Under the pieces are notes generated by a model that saw nothing but the letters and a program-made list of their open reading frames with translations, was not told where the DNA came from and ran no database searches. A DNA stretch of 29,596 nucleotides from assembly GCA_040182905.1 (NCBI GenBank), contig JARQWU010000116.1, positions 1-29,596 on the forward strand, read 5' to 3'. This stretch comes from Barthelona sp. PAP020 (Eukaryota > Metamonada: BaSk clade). Of this stretch, positions 8,468 to 17,910 are shown in pieces. Positions within the stretch are counted from its first letter, which is position 1. The number at the start of each line of letters is the position of its first letter. The position numbers and the translations under genes were made by a program.

Positions 8468-9727
8468 TCAATAATAATAGTTGATCTCCTTTTCTCTTAT
8501 GGAATATGCAGGTCCAGAGTTTCCAGAAGTCAAATTGTATTGTCCAGGTCCAGGAACAGCCTCATTGGAAGCTTTTGGAGCATTCTTTCCCTTTAAAGAA
8601 TAAGAAGGTTGATATTTTCCAACATTATTACTTACATCGTATTTACCAGGACCAGGAACAGATTCATTAGATGCTTTAGGTGCATTCTTTCCCTTAAATG
8701 AATAGGAAGGTTGATGTTTTCCCAAATTACGATCAAGTTCATATTGTCCGGGACCAGGAACTCTTTCATTTGAAGCTTTTGGAGTATTCTTTCCCTTGAA
8801 TGAATATGAAGGTGCACTACCCTTTTTATCAACAGTATACTGCCCAGGACCAGGAGCATCAGTCTTTAATGGTTTGTCACCATAACGACTGACAAAAACA
8901 GAACCTTTTTCGGTTCTGATAGTACTTTTCAAGTCGTATTTACCAGGACCAGGAACAGATTCATTGGAAGCTTTGGGAGCATTCTTTCCCTTCAATGAGA
9001 AGGAAGGTGCACTTCCCTTTTTATCAATATCATATTGCCCAGGACCAGGAGCATCAGTCTTTAATGGTTTGTCGCCATAACGACTGACAAAAACAGAACC
9101 TTTTTCGGTTCTGATAGTACTTTTCAAGTCGTATTTACCAGGACCCGGAACAGATTCATTGGAAGCTTTGGGAGCATTCTTTCCCTTTAATGAGAAGGAA
9201 GGTTGACTTTTTCCAACAGGACTGCTGACATCATATTTACCAGGCCCAGGAACAGATTCATTAGATGCTTTAGGTGCATTCTTCCCCTTAAATGAATAAG
9301 ATGGCTTGTTTTTTCCCAAATTACGATCAAGTTCATATTGTCCAGGACCAGGAACTCTTTCATTTGAAGCTTTTGGAGTATTCTTTCCCTTGAATGAATA
9401 TGAAGGTTTATTCTTTCCAAAAAGGGCGTCAACGGTATACTTACCAGGACCAGGAACAGTTTCATTTGATGCTTTAGGTGCAGTTCTGGGACGAATAGAA
9501 TATTTTGGTAACGCTCTTTTGGTGTCTAAACTTGGTTGATACTTACCTGGACCAGGAGCATCACTAGCTTTGAGGTTTGAATCAAGTCTTACTCGAATTG
9601 AAACTCCTAAAAAATTAGAAAACGAACAAAATCATTGAAAAATACCTTTTTTAGACAACGTCGAACCTAAATCATAGTTACCAGGGCCTGGTGTTGATGG
9701 TCTTTTCGTAAATACAGGTTGAATCAT
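8468..9727 (-). CDS. Sperm-tail PG-rich (STPGR) repeat protein, two exons
   Basis: Join of exon 1 (9727-9646) and exon 2 (9606-8468) gives 406 residues. The protein holds 12 copies of a motif PGPG(K/Q/N)Y spaced 24-40 residues apart, most followed by a linker of the type SYSFKGKNAPKASNE. This is the STPGR (SHIPPO/ODF3, now CIMAP) family, found on or inside microtubules of flagella and cilia. Exon 1 carries the first repeat (STPGPGNYDL), so the upstream ATG at 9727 is well supported. Reading exon 2 alone gives no ATG near its 5' end. The repeats are also near-identical in DNA (195-nt period). Low complexity makes orthology to a named member impossible. With SF-assemblin it indicates a flagellated cell. 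Confidence 0.9.
8811..9200 (-). repeat. Tandem 195-nt duplication inside the STPGR gene
   Basis: Units 8811-9005 and 9006-9200 are near-identical, each encoding 65 residues with two PGPG motifs and the stretch RTEKGSVFVSRYGDKPLKT. Over roughly 150 nt from 8856/9051 I count only about three mismatches, so the duplication is recent or the copies are homogenised. The array grows in multiples of three and preserves the frame. Confidence 0.85.
9607..9645 (-). other. Intron of the STPGR gene (39 nt)
   Basis: On the minus strand it runs from GTATTTTTC to TTCTAATTTTTTAG. It is phase 1 and joins AAA-AAA-G to GA-GTT-TCA, keeping the frame from the ATG-containing exon with the first PGPG motif into the second exon. 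The CTAAT..TAG ending matches the RPL10 and RPB4 introns. Confidence 0.85.
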
Positions 9728-9809
9728 CAAATTAAAAAATTAAAAAATCAAAAATAAATGGGAGCCAAACACATTTTTTCCCAACCTGTTATGAATTGCA
9801 ATTGAAACA
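9728..9809. promoter_or_regulatory. Bidirectional promoter spacer, STPGR gene / Pecanex, with a uORF
   Basis: The 82-bp gap between the two divergent start codons must contain both leaders. TTTTTCCCAACCT at 9775-9787 recurs in the RPB4/RPL10 spacer. A four-codon upstream reading frame (ATG-AAT-TGC-AAT-TGA, 9791-9805) ends 4 nt before the Pecanex ATG. If it lies in the mRNA leader it could reduce Pecanex translation. Promoter function is inferred from position. Confidence 0.45.
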
Positions 9810-12800
9810 ATGCCTCTGGCAAGAAACAAACCAGTTATTGAACGATTTATTACTCGTGAATTTTTGTGCAATCTTTTTGGAGGTTATTCACCTTTTCAAA
9901 CAACGTTATTTCAAACGATTATTTTCTTTTCATGTTTAGCCATATGCATTGGAGTATCTTTAAATATTACAATGATTGGAGAAATCACTTATAGTATGCT
10001 TTTTGTTCTTAGTGTAATTATCACTCTTTATTTTTTTATTTTAAGAGTAATAATAAAAACGATTTTTCTTTGTTTATCCAAAACGACAAATGAAGAAAAA
10101 ATTAAAGAAGATACAGTTGATGAAGAAAAAAACTGTGAATCACATTATAAAACGAAAGAATTAGATTATGAAATCGAGATTACTGATGAATCTCGACAAT
10201 TATTGGCCAGTCAATTACAGCCTTCTGATATTCCGATGCTTTCTTTATGTCGTGATACTTATGAACTGTATCAATCAGTATTATTCCTTGCTGAACAGGG
10301 TAGAATATGTAGATCAATGATATCCCATATTTTTACCATCAAAGAAAAGAAAAAAGCAGGTATGTTTTGTGAAAGAATGGAGTTGCAATCGTTTAGTCTT
10401 TATTTTGATAATTGGACTATTACACAGATTTGTTTACAGTCTTTTATTATATTGGGCGGCGTATTTACTTCTCTTATTGTGATTTCAGCTTATCCTTCAA
10501 GTATATATCGAGTTTTGTTAAGTATACCATTAGCTTTTGCTTTGTTTTCTTTTATTTATTATCCAAAACCACAAGCATCTGCCTTTGTGACACCAGATCC
10601 TTCTACAGTTTATCTTAGAATTGTTGTTTTATTACTTTTAAATCTTATGTGGATAGTTTCTTTCGACTATTCATACGTTTTGATGGTAATAAGTCTTTTT
10701 GAGATAGCAAACCCTTTATTAATTGCTTGCGTTTTTGTTCCACCACTTAAGAGTTTATTTGGATACATATTTGAATTGTTGTTGGTGATTGGGTTGGGTT
10801 TATCACATGCTTCAACATTTAAACAAAGTTTTTGGAGGTTTTTATGGTGTACTTTTGGATTAATCATTACTAACGTTGGTTGTACGTATCTAAGCGTAAG
10901 TATTGATTTAAAAGTTGTTATTATTGCTTCAATTGTTCTTATCTTAAACAGTTTCAGCAGTTCTTTCAATTTAAAGAGAGATTGGTTTGTTCTTTTGACT
11001 ACTATCAGTGCATTTGCACTTTCTTGGTTTTCTATTGTTCTGAGGAAAATTGAACATCTCCTTTTCTTACATGCAGGTGTCACCTTTTTTGTTGCATTGT
11101 GCATTTGGATTTCTTCATTCAATTCTGATAAGCCAAGAAAAAAAGTAAGCATCATTGGACAATTTTTCCAGTTTGTCAATAGCAGATTGATATCCCCTTA
11201 TTGTTTGTTCTTTGTTATGAATCATTTTGAGAGTAAACTATTGTTTAACAATTCTTTTGTAGGTGAAACGGTATCGATAGTCTTTTTAGCCAGAGCTCTT
11301 CTAGCACCTTTGTTTTTCCCAATATTGGGACCTTCTTGTCTTTTAGTTTCATACTTTTTATTGACAGTTGATTTTGCTGAAATTGACATTCTAAGCACCT
11401 TATCTTTCCCATTGTTTTTATTCATTTGTTCTTATTCAATTCATGCAATCAGTGATTATTTGGGGAAGCGCAGATATATCCTTGCCTTTAGAAGATTATC
11501 ATTAAAGCCTTCATTTGATGGGTTGTTAATGATGATTTTGAGATCGCAGTGGCACTTATTTGTGGCTTCTGATGTATTATCTTCGTTATTATTTGCACCA
11601 TTACTTACTTTTCCATCCGGAAATACCTATTTGTTTCAAACTGCTCCAAGACCATTGAGATTTTTTGATCATATTGAAGCATATGTTGATAATTCCATTG
11701 GAGAGCATTCTACACAGAATTTTGATTTGGAGCTGTATAAACTAGGTGTTAAACATATTTCTACAAAATTCAAGGCATGGATTTCAGATGGAACCCTTGG
11801 TTTACGTGTTGCTCCTGGTGATTTCTTTTTATTTCATGCAGTGAAACAATCGTATTTGGTTCAAGTATTAGAACGTGGGTTAAATCACTGGAGTATCCAG
11901 ATAAGGGTTGCAGAAGCTGTGGGTACAACTTGTCAACAGAGAGAATTGGGCGGAATAGAAACAATTGTTGCCTTACAGAATAGGAAGGCTTTTTCTTTCT
12001 CAACTTTAATGGAAACAGGTTTAATATGTACCAATCTATTGCGTGTTGACGTGCCACTTCCTACATATTCAGTTTCTCGTTTCATTATTAATCAAACGTT
12101 TTTCCTTGATTACACGTCCCATGGTGACTTTTTGATAAATCTCTTACTTAGCATGATGTTCCTTCAATTAACACCAACTGGATGGAAGCTATTACAAAAG
12201 CATGATAGCTTCCCATTGGTACCTAAGTTTTTGAACAAGTTGGATTCGTTCTATGATCGTTTCAAATTGCCTCCAGAAGGTCAAGTTATTATTGGCAGTT
12301 GTCTAGGTGATGTTTCAGGTCCAAATAGTGATCAGATTGATATCAGCATAATCAACAGGCATTATGGGGCATTTTTGGACTTGATACAAAATGTAACATT
12401 AAATTCTGAAGAAACACCATTGGTTGAGGTGGAAGAATGCTTACCATTTGCTTTAACTGCTTTCACTTCCGTGTTAGAGGTATTCATTCATTTGGTTTCT
12501 CAAAGAATCGTCAGCAGTCCCGCGCAATCCAATGACACAGAATTTGGGGTTCAAATAGGTAAGATGCTTCTTGGTGATCTGGGAGGTCTTGAAAATTATG
12601 GAACTTTCTTCAAAGCTGAAAGTTTTCAATCTTTTTTATTGGTAGCTATTCGTCTGGCATTCACAGTTCACATGACAATGAATATCTGTTTCGTGCATCC
12701 TGGTGAGCTTCCTGAGAGTGATTTTGAAATTTTTGAAGACGCTTGTCAAGAAATTATTTTACCTGAAACAAATAAACAATTTCAATCTGATTTCATTGAA

Positions 12801-13115
12801 AAAGCTAAATCTTTGAATGCAATTAGAGAAGGAACTTTTGATGAAGGTAGAAAACCTATACTTCTTCAATATGCATTTAATCAACCTAAATTTACTATCT
12901 TTAGGTTGAATGGTAATGCTGTTCGTTCTCAATGGGCATTATCCTTGATGGATGTTATTTATTTTCAGAACGAAATGGATGAAAGGGAGAGCATTCAAAT
13001 GAATTTCCCAACTATGAGGAATTTCTGTAGTTTGACTTCAGATCCTCCAGTTGGTTATCCCGCTTATATATCTCCAATCATTTTTTCTTCAAATAAAGAT
13101 GATATTGATATTTAA
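9810..13115 (+). CDS. PCNX: Pecanex-family multi-pass membrane protein
   Basis: This 1101-residue protein has a dozen or so hydrophobic segments between residues ~31 and ~600 (two near 31-88, then a dense set from about 210). A large C-terminal domain of Pecanex type follows. Diagnostic segments are DGTLGLRVAPGDFFLFHAV and, just after it, GTTCQQRELGGIE (human GTYCQQREVEAI), NRHYGAFLDLI, and a conserved hydrophobic and acidic C-terminus. Pecanex proteins are ER/Golgi membrane proteins linked to Notch signalling in animals. The function in protists is unknown. The protein is about half the length of human PCNX1 and lacks its long N-terminal part. Start ATG 9810 follows a tiny uORF; stop is TAA. 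It is convergent with POLA1, 215 bp away. Confidence 0.9.
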   Translation: MPLARNKPVIERFITREFLCNLFGGYSPFQTTLFQTIIFFSCLAICIGVSLNITMIGEITYSMLFVLSVIITLYFFILRVIIKTIFLCLSKTTNEEKIKEDTVDEEKNCESHYKTKELDYEIEITDESRQLLASQLQPSDIPMLSLCRDTYELYQSVLFLAEQGRICRSMISHIFTIKEKKKAGMFCERMELQSFSLYFDNWTITQICLQSFIILGGVFTSLIVISAYPSSIYRVLLSIPLAFALFSFIYYPKPQASAFVTPDPSTVYLRIVVLLLLNLMWIVSFDYSYVLMVISLFEIANPLLIACVFVPPLKSLFGYIFELLLVIGLGLSHASTFKQSFWRFLWCTFGLIITNVGCTYLSVSIDLKVVIIASIVLILNSFSSSFNLKRDWFVLLTTISAFALSWFSIVLRKIEHLLFLHAGVTFFVALCIWISSFNSDKPRKKVSIIGQFFQFVNSRLISPYCLFFVMNHFESKLLFNNSFVGETVSIVFLARALLAPLFFPILGPSCLLVSYFLLTVDFAEIDILSTLSFPLFLFICSYSIHAISDYLGKRRYILAFRRLSLKPSFDGLLMMILRSQWHLFVASDVLSSLLFAPLLTFPSGNTYLFQTAPRPLRFFDHIEAYVDNSIGEHSTQNFDLELYKLGVKHISTKFKAWISDGTLGLRVAPGDFFLFHAVKQSYLVQVLERGLNHWSIQIRVAEAVGTTCQQRELGGIETIVALQNRKAFSFSTLMETGLICTNLLRVDVPLPTYSVSRFIINQTFFLDYTSHGDFLINLLLSMMFLQLTPTGWKLLQKHDSFPLVPKFLNKLDSFYDRFKLPPEGQVIIGSCLGDVSGPNSDQIDISIINRHYGAFLDLIQNVTLNSEETPLVEVEECLPFALTAFTSVLEVFIHLVSQRIVSSPAQSNDTEFGVQIGKMLLGDLGGLENYGTFFKAESFQSFLLVAIRLAFTVHMTMNICFVHPGELPESDFEIFEDACQEIILPETNKQFQSDFIEKAKSLNAIREGTFDEGRKPILLQYAFNQPKFTIFRLNGNAVRSQWALSLMDVIYFQNEMDERESIQMNFPTMRNFCSLTSDPPVGYPAYISPIIFSSNKDDIDI

Positions 13116-13330
13116 TCATTAGTCACACAAATATAGTCAATAAACGTTATTTATTTTATTTTTGAAAGAGACCTTGGACATGAGCAAGTCAACAAAAGAA
13201 GAAATCAAGAAGATGAAATTTTGAAAAAGGTCACATAAAAAAAGAGAGAGAAACAGAATTTTCCCCTCAATCACATTCTTTCTTTTTCTCAAATCTTAAG
13301 CTTCAATAAAAAAAATAAACAAAAACAACT

Positions 13331-16300
13331 TTACAACCTTTTGAGTTTTTCAACCAAATCAGAAGTATTACACAATGTACAACCAAGTTGCTTGTAATAA
13401 TTCTCATAAAGTTTATCAAACGTGTTGATGATATCCTGTGTTTCTTTGGCAATCATGAAATTACCAGTGTCATCCTCATCGACCAAAGTGACAATACGTT
13501 TGAACAATAAAGTATATTGATAAAGATGTTCAACAGATACTTTTGGTTCAAAAATACCTTCACAATCATAAATTGGACAATTATTACTGGTTCTCAATGA
13601 ACAATAAACGTCATTGCTAGTAAAGCCACACTTATTACATTCATATAACCCATGTAAATTGGCTTGAAAATCTTCACGAACAATATTGTTTAATTGTTTA
13701 TAAATTTCTTTCCCTTGCATTCTAATGGAACATTGAGAACATGTGAAAGCTTTTTCCAAATGTGGTAAACACTTGGTTAACAAATCATTGCTGGAAAAAT
13801 ACTCTCTCAATGCTCGGTCCAAAAATACTCGATTCTTAAGATCCTCAGAAAAAGAAAGAACCCATTCATTACCACAATGATTGCACTTTAGTTTTAATCT
13901 GCTCATGTTCCAATTAAATCTCACAGAATCATTGCAATCCTTTGAATATTGAATAACTAACTCTTCTTGGTTTATTCTATTCAAACCGCTATCTTTAACG
14001 ATAATACCAAATAAGGCCGACACTTCAGTTTTATTGGTGTTGGGTATGTTCTGCAACAAGGACCAAACGGGGGTGATGAATTGTTTGTTATAATAGAATT
14101 TCTTATCTATCAACAGGGGAGAACCAGGACTCATATTCATAATCTCTGGTATTGTATATCCCTCACTTTTTTGAGTCTTTTCATCAAAACACATAATATA
14201 ATTGATAGTATATCCAGGCAAAATCACTTTTCCCTTTGAAGATAACCTTCTGCCAATCTTTACATGTGGCAAATCTTTAGCAACCCCAGTGTATTCTTCT
14301 AAAGGTTTGTTTATCGTCGTTGCAATTTCTAACTCATCAAGTTTAATCCCACTCATTCCGTCTTCATCTAAATCATTGAGATCAACCTGCTCAAAACGTT
14401 CATGAATACCTTTCAGATATGAATACACAACGGATAACCTATCTTCAATCGTAGGTGCATTTTCTGCATCTAATATATCAGGATAATCTTGAATAAGCTT
14501 AGTCAATCGATGATCTTCAGCCATCAACATATTAATCACGTCTCTTTGAATTTTTTTGGACAATTTACAATATTCTCTTCGAACTATAGCCAAACCCTTG
14601 AAATTATAAGTACCATTCTGATCAAGATATGCATACTTCTTCTTTTTATAGAGTAAAACCTTTTTAAAAACACCATCCAAGCCTAAAAATATGTGTTCAC
14701 GATTTATCGCCTTTTGAATCTTTTTGGTAATATCTGTAAGAGTATTCTCATCACGACTCTTCGTATTGACCATGATTGAATCCGTATCACCATAAATAAC
14801 TTCATAATTCATGCCTGAAGCAGTTCTTTCAGTTTCCTTTATCAGGTTTCTTCCCAAATAGGTAATTTGACTCGCTAATTTAATAGCACGATATCTTGAA
14901 TTCTCTTGACCTAAACATCCATACATGGAATTAGCAACTAATTTATAAGCTAACTGCTTAATATCTAATCTTTGAATTTCCATTGAAGATTGACCATTTT
15001 TCTTTGCTTTTGCAAGCTCTTTTTTTACTTCATTACGAATATCTAATAAAGACCCAACAAGTTCAGGTAAAACTCCTTCTCCATCATCTTTTCTGAATCG
15101 AATATTTGTATGTTCATTCTCTTCTTCTTTTTCATTTTTTTGAACATTAGCAATATCAAAAATCTCATCTTCATCATCAGAAGCATATTCAGTTTTAACA
15201 TCCTCTAATTTCGTGTTCAACTGCTCAATCTCTTCAAATGTCGTGAAACAAATGTTATATTGTCTAATTATGGAAGGATACAGAGAATTGAAATCCAACA
15301 ATAATACATAATCCTCGTATAACCCAACCTTTGGTGCCAAAACATATCCTCCCATATATGACTCCTTTTCATCACGTTTATGATCTCTACTCAAATGGTT
15401 TGGAGGAATAATATTGCAGCTATGAAATTTATGTGTTAATAACCAATCTACACGATGACTGGCACCTCGACTCATCACTCTTGTCCATGGACAACCTGTA
15501 ATGCCAGCAATACTACGTGTAATAGGACCCAATTGTAATTTAATACTGAGCTTTTGAACAAGGTTCGTAGATATAACCAACAGGTCAATAAACCTAACAA
15601 AGCTTTGAGGGCTTTGTAAGAATGTTTGATTGAATTCGTACTTGTCCATCGAGCGAAAATCAATTTCACACAATTTATATGTGTTAATGAGGGTTTCACT
15701 ATTATTTAAAAAGCCGTTCTCTTGCATATAAGATACAAAACTCAAAGGAATCTCAATACCGCTATTATCATTATACAATTGAGTAATTGCCAATCTTTCC
15801 AACCCATAATCTCGCTCTTTGACGAAATCCTTAATAGACTTAAATGTATCGCAAAGGATTCGGCCAGAAATAGTGAAAAGTAATTGTCTTGCTGCAAATT
15901 TACTTCCACTTCTAATTGGATCACCAACTTTTATCCGACCCCAGTGATTAATGAGTGATTCATCATTTGCTATCTTCCAACGACTCATAAAAAGAGGAAT
16001 CATATCATCCAGTAAATGATGGCCAAAAATTATATCGGGGTCATGTTTCTTTAACGTCTGCATAAAGAACTCCAACATTTGACCTTCTGGATTTTCTCCC
16101 CCATATCCATCAAATATTCGAATGAAAGGATGCCTTGTTTTGTTGCTGCTCATCTTAAAATGGTTAACATAAGCTTTGCTAATAGCAATCTTCCGATCAT
16201 TCCAATGCTGTTCCATTCCTTTTGGAAGTTGATCCAAACACAGATATGTAAATTGATGATCACTTTTGCTGAGGTCTGAATCTGAATTCAAATGAAAATT

Positions 16301-17419
16301 ATTGAAAATATGGATGTTTAAACCACGAATTGACCTGGTGCGGATCTTCTTCCTTTTATCATTTATGATACCCTCCTTTTCTTGAGAAACACTGACTATT
16401 TCTATGAACGCAGCCTTTATTGTGGGATCGCTAATGGAAGATAAAACACTGATTGCATCAAAATTGATTATTTGAAAGTTATGTTTGCAAAAAGAATTGT
16501 CAAGAGCACCATATGCATTAAAAATTTTGGAAGAAAGGGCTAAATTTTGGGGAGCAAAACCTTCTTTATAATATTCGCCTCCTTTCAATCCAATCCAACA
16601 AGGAAGATTGATGTCCTTTTCAATCAAGAAATTCTCAAAAATATCAATGTTTTGGCCTAAAATTAAATCAAATTTTAATTGAAAGCCTCCAAGAATATCA
16701 TTTTCATCATCTTCAGTTGAAACGTCACTTTCATTTTCAGATTCTGAGGCACTTTCAGCTACATCATCAGATTCACTTTCCATTTCATCATCAGATTCCT
16801 CTTCATCAGGTTTTCCTCTCAAAGAATCAAGATTGAACCAATTTTCAATTTCTCGATCAAACTTTTGGATATTCAAAGCACGCTTCGATTTTTTAAATGC
16901 TGATCGATCTAATTGCTCAGATACAGGTGCTATTTTAACACAAACGTATCCATGCTTTTCGTTATCACCCAAATTTTCATTAAATGGATGTACCATCAAT
17001 TTTCCCTCCAATTGGACACTGGGGTGTTCTTCAAACATGGATTGTTTCAATGCATCAACGGCAAAATCTAAACGGGCTTGCAAAACTTCGTCTGATAAAT
17101 CATTAGTCCAATCTTTTATTCGCATATATATTGTTTTATGATAGTTTAACACACTAAGACTAACAGTTTCTCCATTTTGAGTCTTACCCGAAAATATAAT
17201 TCGCCCTTTTTCATCTTGAATTGCATCAAGAGCAAAAAATCGAAAATCTTCACTGACATCAATTTGATTTTTTAAATCTGTTGAGGTAATTGAACTTTGA
17301 AAAGAAGATGGTAAAGGAGAAGAAGGTAAATTTAATTCATCTTCATCAAATTCATAATCTGGTTCCTTTTTCGTAGGTTCTGCATCCAACCAATTATTTT
17401 CAGTCTCTTCCAAACTCAT
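13331..17419 (-). CDS. POLA1: DNA polymerase alpha catalytic subunit
   Basis: This 1362-residue family B polymerase has all polymerase motifs: DFNSLYPSIIRQYNICFTT (motif A, about 706), KLVANSMYGCLG (motif B), and YGDTDSIMV (motif C, about 875). The C-terminal Zn modules are CNHC..CSQC (from about 1176) and CNKC..CPIYDC (about 1260-1290). The NICFTT ending and the zinc module identify Pol alpha rather than delta or epsilon. The exonuclease-like region has GHHLLDDM (about 465) where proofreading enzymes carry the N-x3-FD motif, so it appears inactive, as in other Pol alphas. The acidic N-terminus (1-60 and about 210-240) is low complexity. It extends primers made by primase at replication origins. 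The ATG follows a T-rich leader ending TTTTTCATCAATTT. Confidence 0.97.
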   Translation of the reverse strand: MSLEETENNWLDAEPTKKEPDYEFDEDELNLPSSPLPSSFQSSITSTDLKNQIDVSEDFRFFALDAIQDEKGRIIFSGKTQNGETVSLSVLNYHKTIYMRIKDWTNDLSDEVLQARLDFAVDALKQSMFEEHPSVQLEGKLMVHPFNENLGDNEKHGYVCVKIAPVSEQLDRSAFKKSKRALNIQKFDREIENWFNLDSLRGKPDEEESDDEMESESDDVAESASESENESDVSTEDDENDILGGFQLKFDLILGQNIDIFENFLIEKDINLPCWIGLKGGEYYKEGFAPQNLALSSKIFNAYGALDNSFCKHNFQIINFDAISVLSSISDPTIKAAFIEIVSVSQEKEGIINDKRKKIRTRSIRGLNIHIFNNFHLNSDSDLSKSDHQFTYLCLDQLPKGMEQHWNDRKIAISKAYVNHFKMSSNKTRHPFIRIFDGYGGENPEGQMLEFFMQTLKKHDPDIIFGHHLLDDMIPLFMSRWKIANDESLINHWGRIKVGDPIRSGSKFAARQLLFTISGRILCDTFKSIKDFVKERDYGLERLAITQLYNDNSGIEIPLSFVSYMQENGFLNNSETLINTYKLCEIDFRSMDKYEFNQTFLQSPQSFVRFIDLLVISTNLVQKLSIKLQLGPITRSIAGITGCPWTRVMSRGASHRVDWLLTHKFHSCNIIPPNHLSRDHKRDEKESYMGGYVLAPKVGLYEDYVLLLDFNSLYPSIIRQYNICFTTFEEIEQLNTKLEDVKTEYASDDEDEIFDIANVQKNEKEEENEHTNIRFRKDDGEGVLPELVGSLLDIRNEVKKELAKAKKNGQSSMEIQRLDIKQLAYKLVANSMYGCLGQENSRYRAIKLASQITYLGRNLIKETERTASGMNYEVIYGDTDSIMVNTKSRDENTLTDITKKIQKAINREHIFLGLDGVFKKVLLYKKKKYAYLDQNGTYNFKGLAIVRREYCKLSKKIQRDVINMLMAEDHRLTKLIQDYPDILDAENAPTIEDRLSVVYSYLKGIHERFEQVDLNDLDEDGMSGIKLDELEIATTINKPLEEYTGVAKDLPHVKIGRRLSSKGKVILPGYTINYIMCFDEKTQKSEGYTIPEIMNMSPGSPLLIDKKFYYNKQFITPVWSLLQNIPNTNKTEVSALFGIIVKDSGLNRINQEELVIQYSKDCNDSVRFNWNMSRLKLKCNHCGNEWVLSFSEDLKNRVFLDRALREYFSSNDLLTKCLPHLEKAFTCSQCSIRMQGKEIYKQLNNIVREDFQANLHGLYECNKCGFTSNDVYCSLRTSNNCPIYDCEGIFEPKVSVEHLYQYTLLFKRIVTLVDEDDTGNFMIAKETQDIINTFDKLYENYYKQLGCTLCNTSDLVEKLKRL

Positions 17420-17910
17420 AAATTGATGAAAAACAAAAAAAAATGTTGTTTGTTATCCTGAACTCTCTTTTTTAATTTTTAAAACTATTGGACAATAATT
17501 ATAAGCATTCTATTTAAAAATATTGAATTGCTCAGATTTGACTGAAATTCATTTTTTCTTTTGAAAAAGATGCAAAACTCGTGAAATTTTTCAAATTAAT
17601 TGGTAATTTATGGTCTGAAAATATATTATCTGCCCAAAACTTTGTCATTGGCTTGTCAAAAACCAAACAAAAAAGGGCTCATTTTTTTTGGGTTTTTTAT
17701 TTTTGAGAAAAAAACAACTAATTCCATATTTACATTATGAAAGCTTTAATTATGATTGAAAGAAAGAAAGAAAAAAAGAACATTGAAACTTTTTTGATTT
17801 GATGCCAATTTTACAAGGCATCAAAGATAATCAAAATGAATAGAACTTTTTTTTAAAACTGAGTAACGATTTTTTGAGTTATTAAAAAGAAAAAAAGACT
17901 GAAAAAAAAA
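17420..17910. promoter_or_regulatory. Divergent spacer, POLA1 / TALE homeodomain gene
   Basis: No gene is seen in these 491 bases, which must carry both promoters. Features are a GAAA microsatellite near 17757-17780, A-runs before the homeobox ATG, and a 9-bp perfect hairpin at 17798-17825. Confidence 0.45.
17798..17825. repeat. 9-bp perfect inverted repeat upstream of the homeodomain gene
   Basis: TTTGATGCC (17798-17806) and GGCATCAAA (17817-17825) flank a 10-nt loop. It lies 85 bp before the homeodomain ATG, so it could be a binding site for a dimeric protein or a leader hairpin. Confidence 0.6.
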
